From Saccoglossus kowalevskii (lineage: Eukaryota > Hemichordata > Enteropneusta > Harrimaniidae): DNA of 15,892 nucleotides. The notes beneath the pieces are model-generated. The model was not told the DNA's origin. It did no database searches and worked only from the letters and a program-made list of their open reading frames with translations. The stretch covers positions 277,624-293,515 of the forward strand of contig NW_003145285.1 in NCBI RefSeq assembly GCF_000003605.2. Direction: 5' to 3'. A program made the position numbers and the translations under genes. The first letter of the stretch is position 1, and the number at the start of each line of letters is the position of its first letter. Of the stretch, positions 9,524 through 15,892 are shown piece by piece.

Positions 9524-9656
9524 TTAAAGCGCGGTGGTCGTCGCGCAGCGCGTGTTCGAAATTCATGTAAATAAACAGTGTATTTTACACGCGTTGTATA
9601 CGTCGCTATGAGTCCCATATCAAACAGGACGCGGCACGACGACTACCGCCCTTTAA
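9524..9656. mobile_element. 133-bp MITE-like element flanked by TTAA
   Basis: The left end TTAAAGCGCGGTGGTCGTCG (9524-9543) and the reverse complement of the right end, TTAAAGGGCGGTAGTCGTCG, differ at two of 20 positions. Both ends coincide with TTAA. A TTAA duplication is the hallmark of piggyBac-type transposition, but the usual CCY start is not seen, so the superfamily is tentative. The interior is about 90 bp, GC-richer and non-coding. It is a non-autonomous element that would need a transposase elsewhere in the genome. Confidence 0.82.
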
Positions 9657-10492
9657 CAACCCTTGAAATGTACATCATTGGCAAGTTACTTGGTGTCACT
9701 CAGGGTCTTTGCAGTACGCCATCGTAAACTGAAAAGCAGCAATGAGAACTGCAATTGTATTCTTCATTCCTGTTAGAATGTTACACTGCTGTGAATAAAG
9801 TTAACATTTTCGGGTGCGTGCAGATGCATATAGACGTTTTAGAGCATTGGGAACAGATAATTCAAGGTCACGAACACGAATTAACATTGCAACAGATCGA
9901 AACAATTTTCTTAATTTACTTTCTGTTTTTGCGAGTGAAGTTTTCCCGTCGTTCCTGAAACGCGTATTGAGTAATGGATAAAAATGAAAGCCTATACCTG
10001 GACGACAGCCTGAAAAAAAAAAAAAAAAACAGTCCACGAAGGTTTGTTCGTGTGTTACATCAGTTGAACAAGTAAAACCGTACAAGATGGAATAAATCAG
10101 AAAATAATACTTCGTTTAAAAATGCATTACCAAAACAAGGCAAAGTCATCTACATACAACCACGAATATATTAGCTTCTTTTTAATGAAATCCATTTACA
10201 ATGATATTGCAATATATGTTTTGTTTTGATAAAAGTGAAAAATACGTTACCACACAAGGGTCTGCTGATGAAATATGTTATGCTCTATAAATACGACTAA
10301 TTCCCTAAGTTATAATTTGATTATCAAACAATGTATCACTTATGACCAATATATGTTAAATACGTCATTTACATATAACCACGTGTATATTAGCCTCCAA
10401 ATGATGGATTGATAGAAATGTCACTATCCTGAGGTCAAGGGATATGTACTTTACAGGACAGGACTCTTGTTCGACGCTATCATTATGAGACT
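9657..10492. other. Non-genic stretch; A17 tract at 10013-10029
   Basis: Open frames at 9755-9958 (+) and 9801-10085 (-) overlap on opposite strands. Neither has recognisable domains. The plus frame has an AG-preceded ATG at 9825 but no donor, and it is not called. Confidence 0.5.
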
Positions 10493-10742
10493 GGTTGCAT
10501 GTCCCTATTTGCAACAGCTCTTGATATATTACAAATTTACACAATAATGAGATCACGTCTCTTATCTGATATAGCGGCCGAGATATTACAGTTTTACAAA
10601 TCAATGATGTAATATGACCATATATGGTCATCTGATAGATTAATCTCATCTCTCGTCCGATTTTATCTTTATATAATACGGTTGCATGTTCCTGTCTGTA
10701 ACAGTTCTAGAGACATTACAGATATGCATATTGTGATGTCAC
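10493..10742. repeat. Three diverged direct copies of a ~63-bp unit
   Basis: Copy A (10493-10556) and copy C (10680-10742) both run from GGTTGCATGT through a (Y)TGYAACAG word and ATTACA to a GATGTCAC/GAGATCAC end. A shorter copy B (10580-10613) shares only the AGATATTACA...TACAAAT...ATGATGT part. This is an old, decayed interspersed or tandem repeat. Confidence 0.65.
10614..10631. repeat. 18-nt perfect palindrome containing a CArG-type core
   Basis: ATGACCATATATGGTCAT is its own reverse complement. Its centre CCATATATGG fits the CC(A/T)6GG consensus bound by SRF/MADS-box factors. It sits in repeat-rich non-genic DNA, so a regulatory role is only a possibility. Confidence 0.6.
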
Positions 10743-10869
10743 CTGACCCCCTCCACCCGATCACCACATGACATACAAAAAAAAAAAAAAACAATAATTC
10801 AAATTGAAAATAACACTTTTTCATAAAAACGACGATGACCAAAGTACTTGACTTTCACGGGGTAGACTG

Positions 10870-11194
10870 TGCTAGTAGAATAGATAACACATGCTAAATT
10901 TTACGTCGATTGGAAATTATAAAATCCAAGATGGCTGCCAAATCACGGACAAAATTTAAAAAAAGTCATTTAGAAGAGATTCACGTTAATTCAACTAGCG
11001 GTTATGAACCAGTTGATGCTTGAATGTCTTACGATTTTTTATTTGAATATTACAACACGAATAATCAAAACTGGCTCGGTCACTTTGTAGAGTAGAACAA
11101 AGGGAGTGTACACCTAAATTTTCAGGCCAAATGGTACAGCCGTTTACAAAAAGAAGTCATTTGTAAAAAAAAACGGCGGAAGGAGAATCACACG
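10870..11194. repeat. Two diverged copies of a ~100-bp interspersed repeat
   Basis: The first copy (about 10870-10987) and the second (about 11085-11194) share CTAAATTTT, a following CC/GATTGG-type block, AAGTCATTT and a GAGAATCACACG/GAGATTCACG end. The second lacks about 30 bp. The text resembles abundant dispersed repeats I recall from lophotrochozoan genomes (a block like AATTTTCAGGCCAAATGG and AGCCGTTTA...AAGAAGTC). That recollection is not proof. Confidence 0.5.
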
Positions 11195-11289
11195 AAAAAG
11201 AAAAATTAACAATAACATTAGGATTTCAAGCCTAGCAAGCCTGATATATTGTAATAATTTATATAGAATTTAAATTAATTTTTGTCACA

Positions 11290-11545
11290 ACTTGTCATAA
11301 TTCAAATTAATTTGTTATTTATATATAAAATAATTGTCATAATTCTATTTCAGTGTTTGTTATTGTCATAAATCCAATTAAGGTTTTGTTGTAATGTATT
11401 GTCATAATTTTCTATTTACATAGTGCCATATTTCCAATCCAGTGTCTGTTGCCATATACATTTTCATAATTCCAATTAAGTTCCTGTTGTCACATATTAT
11501 CATAATTCCAATTCATTTATTGTAATATATATAGCCATAATTACA
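11290..11545. repeat. Degenerate tandem repeat with a TGTCATAATTCCAATT core
   Basis: At least seven copies of a TGTCATAATTCCAATTAAG-like core recur every 30-40 bp, each followed by a TTTGTTGT/TCTGTTGT tail. Spacing varies because of insertions. AT-rich and non-coding on both strands. Confidence 0.75.
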
Positions 11546-11809
11546 ATTCCTTTTTTTAAATACAAAGGGTGGGCGGTCGAGAACTATACCATGTGTTGAC
11601 AAAACTAATTACACAAAAACAAATTAGCAGTGCATGTTATTTATTGTTCTAGCATCGCATAGTATTACAGCACGCTGCCACTAAGTCGGGCAAACTAGCG
11701 ACCTAGTTATTTTTGTCGAATTATACCGCTAGGGACATGATAACACTTAATCAGAGCATCAGTCCATGCCCCTGTCTATAATGTTTAACTTTATTAACCA
11801 CAATAGCGC
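11546..11809. other. Non-genic, upstream of candidate first exon
   Basis: No coding signal. It may contain upstream promoter elements for the candidate transcription start region to the right, but no motif is assigned. Confidence 0.45.
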
Positions 11810-12039
11810 TGACATCACAGTCGTACCGAAGAACCATAACGCATCATCTCCGGGCCAACTTCCCCAACTGTAAACATCAACGTTATACTCTTGTATTGGA
11901 CTTAAGCGTCTCGTCGTTTACTGTAACAGTTCACGATCAGCAGAAACCTTTTTAAAAACCGGCTTCCCCGAGTCGCACCGCTCTAAAGTCCCCTGTTGGT
12001 GATCAACAGAACGTCCGATATGTGAACGCAGATACGAAG
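11810..12039 (+). promoter_or_regulatory. Candidate first exon / transcription start region of the CUB gene
   Basis: This patch is clearly richer in CpG than its surround (CGAGTCGCACCGCTC, AACGTCCG, AACGCAGATACG). It ends in the strong donor GAAG|GTGAGT at 12040. All three + frames contain stops before the donor, so it would be non-coding 5' UTR. The next coding start on the + strand is the signal peptide at 13649, about 1.6 kb on. The exact transcription start is not visible. A minus-strand open frame across it (11918-12151) is treated as a shadow of the GC-richer composition. Confidence 0.4.
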
Positions 12040-13008
12040 GTGAGTTAGTGTTATTTATTTCAACTTCATTTTGCGGGTTGTGTTCTGTGATTAATCTATA
12101 CCGCGCTGGACACCGGGAAACTGACAACTCTGCCATCATGTTGCATTTCACTGTGAACTATTCACCTGATCAGCAGCGTTTAATGCGAGACGATGTGTAG
12201 GCGAGTGTCACTCAGTGCCTATCGCGTGTATACATCACATGACTGACCCGATGTAATTTATTACTGGCGAAGGTAATATTTCATAACAGTATTTCCTCGG
12301 TGTGTTTTGCAATATATTACGATACTTCATATCTGTCAACAAATATGTCAGCCATACATCATAACGTGATCAAACGTAACATATGAAAAAGCAATGCACA
12401 GTGTGTTACCTTGTGATTGTGAGGTCTATCAATCAACAACAACAACAACAACAAGTAATTAACGTTGCCATTTACAAGAAGAAAAATACAAAATTAAATC
12501 GGATTGTTAAAAATAAAATCAACATATGTGGTATTATTTATGACGAATTTGGAATATTCGGGAAAAGACAATAGCGTACTTACTAAGAACTTGTGGGTGT
12601 TATCTTACAGTGCCAGAATAAGGCTGGTACCGACCTTTGACCCGTGGGCCATCATGTACGTGTCTATATATGCGACTGCCATTGCTTGGCAAGGTTTGAC
12701 CACAATCAGTGATTGTTCTTATTTATTCAAAAAAAAACAAGATTTATCAAAATGACTTAGCTATCAACGGGACCACTTTCTCGCGTAGTTGCGAAGTGCT
12801 GTTTTGCGACATGGCAACAAATCATAATTTATTCTATAAAATAATGATAATAATAATAATAATTAAAAAAAAAAAAAAACGTTATAACGCTATTATCGCG
12901 AAATTTATCATAGAAGAATAGTCGCACTTAGAAAAGATGTAGTGAAACTTGTACATCACGCAGTGTGTCAAAAAATATTCTTGATTTGTTTCTTTTTGCT
13001 CCTACCAG
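12040..13008. other. Non-genic or intronic stretch
   Basis: Contains (CAA)n at 12434-12452, a GAT/AAT trinucleotide run at 12845-12863 and A14 at 12866-12879. Open frames here are short, overlapping and without recognisable motifs. Confidence 0.5.
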
Positions 13009-13116
13009 CTAGTTCCCGTATATTGGTCAATGAGTGTTTTATTAAAAGCTACCAGGCTTACAACGCGTTGAAACATTTTGACTATCGGAAGATATACTCA
13101 AGACACATTGAAATCG
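13009..13116 (+). CDS. Candidate internal exon, 36 codons, unknown product
   Basis: It has one of the best acceptors in the window: a pyrimidine tract TTTCTTTTTGCTCCTACCAG just before 13009. It has an equally good donor, ATCG|GTAAGA, at 13117. Between them 108 bp is open in only one frame, with phase 1 at both ends. That frame reads SSRILVNECFIKSYQAYN and continues with LKHFDYRKIYSRHIEI. I do not recognise the family. It is compatible in phase with the exon ending at 6062 and with the CUB exon starting at 13970, but not with the signal exon at 13649, which brings its own ATG. It may instead be a 5' UTR exon of the CUB gene, an exon of an unseen gene, or chance. Confidence 0.38.
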
Positions 13117-13648
13117 GTAAGATGTCTGGTTATGAACTTTTTTTCGTTGTGTCGGCTATTTCACCACAATGTCCGTGAACATTCGATATTTACATGTGTA
13201 GATATCGGGCCTCGGCACTAAGTGTGTTAAGCCGCGACGTCTCTTCCTCGAACCATTATTGATGATTACAACAATCATACATATTCCCCACTAGTCCTGA
13301 ACAAGAATTAACTACTAGTGGCTAATCGAGAGACAGAGAGGTCGCCGTGACGATCCCCACCTCCCCCTATCTAACCTGCTAGAATGTAGATACGTCGGAA
13401 TTTTCGCTGTTGAACGTAACAGGCGGGGATGGGTACATTATACAGCATTGCTACTCAGTCTATAGAAGCGATGGCACATCAAGAATAAACGATAAGTATA
13501 AACGATATGAACATCGTAAAACCAGGTTATCTATCAACTACCATGGTTATTATTAATTCATTGCAACATTATGTGTGCTTAGTACCAGGTGCTGTGTAAA
13601 TCTTCATTAGAACGTATGCACTAGTGGTAGCTCACGGACTGCTCCTTG
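13117..13648. other. Non-coding stretch with an imperfect foldback
   Basis: Holds the inverted repeat described separately and the immediate 5' flank of the CUB gene start codon. A possible UTR acceptor is CTTCATTAG at 13610. An in-frame TAG at 13628-13630 closes the frame upstream of the ATG. Confidence 0.5.
13230..13355. repeat. Imperfect foldback of ~120 bp
   Basis: The outer arms GCGACGTCTCTTCCTCGA (left) and TCGAGAGACAGAGAGGTCGC (right) are imperfect inverted copies. An inner perfect 8-bp pair, CCACTAGT and ACTAGTGG, lies at about 13290-13323. It may be a decayed MITE. No target duplication was identified. Confidence 0.45.
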
Positions 13649-13742
13649 ATGGAGTTTAAAAACTACTGGGTTACGGAGTTCCTTGTTATACTCATAATTT
13701 TAACGTGTGATATCTCACAGATCGCCAATGGCATTGAAACAG
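13649..13742 (+). CDS. Secreted CUB-domain protein, exon 1 (signal peptide)
   Basis: The exon starts at ATG 13649, the first in frame after a TAG at 13628, and ends at the strong donor ACAG|GTAAGA, phase 1. It encodes 31 residues: MEFKNYWVTE, then a hydrophobic core FLVILIILTC, then DISQIANGIET. This is a signal peptide with likely cleavage near residues 24-28. The Kozak context is mediocre (T at -3, G at +4). The split codon G|AG restores Glu32 and leads straight into the CUB domain. Intron 1 (13743-13969) is only 227 bp and ends in TTTTATTCGCAG. The protein is therefore secreted or membrane-anchored outside the cell. Confidence 0.85.
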
Positions 13743-13969
13743 GTAAGAACATTGCATAGCGTGAATTCGTGTAGCTTTACGTAAAACCTATTCCTGTTTC
13801 TTATTTTTAAATTTTTCTTTTTATTTATAAAATAGAACATTTCTGTGAACCACCAAGTTTTTTTTTAACTTAAACTATTTTGAAAATGAACTGAAACTAA
13901 TTTTTTTTTTCGATTTTATCTTTTAAATATTTATGCAAAAGTGTTGTTTTTGTTACTTTTTATTCGCAG

Positions 13970-14187
13970 AGTTATTGTGTGGCTCCGTACGTTTTACCGG
14001 TAATAGCGAGGACAAGATCGAAGGGAACTTAACGTCTCCGAATTTTCCCAGGTCCTTCCCAGATGATGTTTACAACTGTTCCTACACCCTTGTAAATACT
14101 GCAGGTGGATACATTAATTTGCTGTTCACAGACTTTATATTGGACGACATTAGAGAAGAAGACTGGGATTGCAAAAACAGTATTACA
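13970..14187 (+). CDS. CUB-domain protein, exon 2 (first half of CUB)
   Basis: Encodes residues 32-104. Hallmarks in order are C35-G, then NLTSPNFPRSFPDD (the CUB S-P-N-F/Y-P signature), Y-N-C68-S-Y, the hydrophobic strand YINLLFTDFILDD, and DWDC99 before the DG motif in the next exon. C35-C68 and C99-C118 would be the two CUB disulfides. The position usually Asp three residues after the third Cys is Ser102, so calcium binding is uncertain. N-glycosylation sequons are N51-L-T and N67-C-S. The donor is ATTACA|GTAAGC, phase 0. CUB domains are about 110-residue beta-sandwich binding modules in extracellular proteases, receptors and matrix proteins; the partner here is unknown. Confidence 0.93.
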
Positions 14188-14813
14188 GTAAGCATGACCT
14201 GCCTTTCTTGCAATACGTGTATATTTCATTTGGTAGTGCTCGAGCTCAATCCACGCAGCCGAAACATTTTCCCTGTTCTATTGAACTAAGATGGTAAAAA
14301 CCCATGCCATTGTGCATATTGATAAAACAATATTCGGACTCTTTCATGAAAACAAGCAGATATTCAATGGAACTATTTTCTGGGGGATGCCTAATTTTAG
14401 ATAACTGCGGTGAAATGACTAAAGTGTAAGGACCACGACGTAAGGATCTATATACTTGGTCTACGGGCTACGGTGACGTAACTGAATAAATTCATTGCGC
14501 AATCGCAATGTCTTTTTGAAAGGTTTTTAAATGCACGAAGCATTGGCATTCCATTGATTGGCAATTCAATTCTACATACAGTCTAACAGTAGATATTTTA
14601 CAGGAATCCTATAAAGCAAAGTAGTCAGTTCTCAAAATATATTGAATAAAATTCAAAACCCACAAATTATCATTTATTCAAGTAGTAGTGGTTAGAACGC
14701 TATAAAGTCAATAAATCGGTTGAATTTGTTTTATCTTGCGTGGTCTTTCTGAAATTATAAAAAGAACTTATTCCCATGTTTTAAATTAGTCAAAAAAATA
14801 TCAGAAATTTCAA

Positions 14814-14815
<2 letters not shown>

Positions 14816-14896
<81 letters not shown>
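14816..14896. repeat. (AT)40 microsatellite
   Basis: An uninterrupted AT dinucleotide array of 81 bp within intron 2 of the CUB gene. It is likely to be length-polymorphic and prone to cruciform formation. Confidence 0.96.
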
Positions 14897-14899
<3 letters not shown>

Positions 14900-15266
14900 A
14901 ATAACATTTGCAATTCCTCGTTCTATAGGACGGCGTTATGTCGAGCACTCACCATTCCTGACTGGATTACAGAGACTACCAGACTCTCACGCAATCCGTA
15001 ACATCTTAACTTTTTTTCATGACTGCATTTTAATGACAAAATATATGAAAAAACAACAACAACATATACTGTAGGTTCGTTTGTTGACCACAAACATCTT
15101 GTTCAACATGTGGCATGATTGAAATTATCTACACGAGATTTTAAAAACGAAAATGCGCCGCCTGACCTTTAAAATGCAGAAATAAAAGACTTAACAAATT
15201 TCATGTATGAGTGACCATATTTCAAGGCTTTTTGTAAGGCATACATGTTTTATAGTTGTATTGTTT

Positions 15267-15278
15267 GGGGGGGGGGGG
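15267..15278. repeat. G12 homopolymer
   Basis: Twelve consecutive G in the second CUB intron, about 120 bp before the acceptor. G-runs near splice sites can act as intronic enhancers, but this is only a possibility. Confidence 0.85.
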
Positions 15279-15398
15279 CATCAACGATTATATAACAACA
15301 ATAAACTGCTGGTAACATATATACTGTCATGATATTGTGTTTCTCCCAAATAAACAAACGAACCCATCGACTTACCTTGTATCATTCTTGTTTTTAAG

Positions 15399-15585
15399 TT
15401 ACAGGATGGTGTGAACGAACCAAGAATTCAAAAATTTTGTGGAAACGTTAGACCACCGGCGATTATATCATACGGAAGTTTGGTGAAAATCGACTTTATA
15501 GTGACCACTAATAACGCCGCTGCCACAGGCTTTAAAGTAAATTACTCGTTCGTCGAGTCCGCTATGTGGCCTGACAAACCTATAG
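15399..15585 (+). CDS. CUB-domain protein, exon 3 (second half of CUB), gene continues
   Basis: Encodes residues 105-166 if the AAG acceptor at 15398 is used, giving SIT-LQ-DGVNEP, the usual CUB spacing from Cys to DG. The ACAG acceptor at 15404 would drop Leu-Gln and keep the frame. Then come FC118GN, the PPAIISYGS turn, the VKIDFIVTTNN strand and GFKVNYSF, the canonical closing strands of a CUB domain. The N152-Y-S sequon is present. After the domain a short linker SAMWPDKPI leads to the donor ATAG|GTAGGT, phase 1, so more extracellular modules lie outside the window. A second GT four bases later would shift the frame. The full protein could be any CUB multidomain family; none is singled out. 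Confidence 0.92.
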
Positions 15586-15892
15586 GTAGGTAGTGGAATG
15601 TTCGCTCGCAAAAAAAACAAACATGTATTTTACTTCATAACGCATACAATTCATCGAAAGAAATTCAAATTGATAAAATAAAATACAGAACTCAGATACT
15701 AACATCGAAAATAACATCGAAACATACTGCGGATGACCACGCGAGCAGCACCAACAATAAAATCTATAAATTAGTAAAGTTGAATCGATCTGCTGCTGTC
15801 TTTGTTAAAAACTGTTATTAATAATTTTCAAGTTGGCCATTATGATATTATGGATAGGAATGTGTTTGATTTTCGTTTGTAAAATTAGAAAA
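15586..15892. other. Start of the next CUB-gene intron
   Basis: AT-rich, with no exon signal up to the window edge. Confidence 0.65.

Larger units (their letters stand above)
14188..15398. other. Intron 2 of the CUB gene
   Basis: About 1.2 kb of AT-rich DNA with no internal exon signal. It carries a long (AT)n array, a G12 run at 15267-15278 and a CAA/ACAAC run near 15050. Its end is TTCTTGTTTTTAAG or, six bases later, GTTACAG. Confidence 0.8.

Noticed and set aside
9755-10085. Opposite-strand open frames of 67 and 94 residues
   Set aside because: They overlap each other, lack splice partners and resemble no family; at most one could be real and nothing favours either.
11918-12151. Minus-strand 77-codon frame with an ATG
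   Set aside because: It is best explained by the GC-richer composition of the candidate first exon; no minus-strand donor or domain supports it.
12942-13178. A secreted protein starting at 12942 with a hydrophobic N-terminus
   Set aside because: The frame begins at GTG, directly after stops, with no ATG. The hydrophobic stretch is simply the translated pyrimidine tract of the acceptor before 13009.

Overview
This is AT-rich eukaryotic DNA with spliced genes, long introns, many micro- and minisatellites and short inverted-repeat elements. It reads as a metazoan genome, most likely a marine invertebrate. The protein families (an ELAPOR-type extracellular module and a CUB domain), canonical GT-AG introns and (TGTC)n/(CATCR)n satellites support this, but the exact phylum cannot be fixed from the sequence alone. 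No bacterial operon, CRISPR array, rRNA or tRNA is visible. All convincing coding signal is on the + strand and lies in short exons; most longer open frames are chance or repeat artefacts.

Layout. Positions 1-470 hold a 62-bp minisatellite. Positions 471-5361 are mostly featureless, apart from a 182-bp foldback element (3057-3238) and a small hairpin. The first gene starts at 5431: a signal-peptide exon (5431-5520) and a second exon (5939-6062) join in frame to give a complete four-cysteine module matching the N-terminus of ELAPOR1/2 (KIAA1324, EIG121). The rest of an ELAPOR protein (about 1000 residues) is not found downstream by eye. Instead a phase-compatible open frame follows (6398-6855), with a coiled coil and a basic tail that runs into an 87-bp tandem repeat and then an AATAAA. 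It could be the last exon of a small secreted protein or an unrelated fragment of a mobile element.

Positions 7060-11550 are repeat-rich: a 13-bp duplication around a T-rich insert, a 32-nt perfect palindrome, two degenerate pentamer satellites in opposite orientation, (TGTC)32, a TTAA-flanked MITE-like element, and several diverged dispersed repeats.

Positions 11810-12039 look like a CpG-richer non-coding first exon ending in a strong donor. A second candidate exon (13009-13116) follows. Then comes a clear secreted CUB-domain gene: signal-peptide exon 13649-13742, CUB exons 13970-14187 and 15399-15585, continuing beyond the right edge. The junctions leaving both signal-peptide modules, and those of the candidate exons between them, are phase 1, as is usual for shuffled extracellular modules. 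So it is open whether this is two secreted-protein genes, a nested gene, or one locus with alternative first exons. No previously undescribed defence or mobile system is evident; the most unusual candidate is the possible ELAPOR-module/coiled-coil mini-protein.
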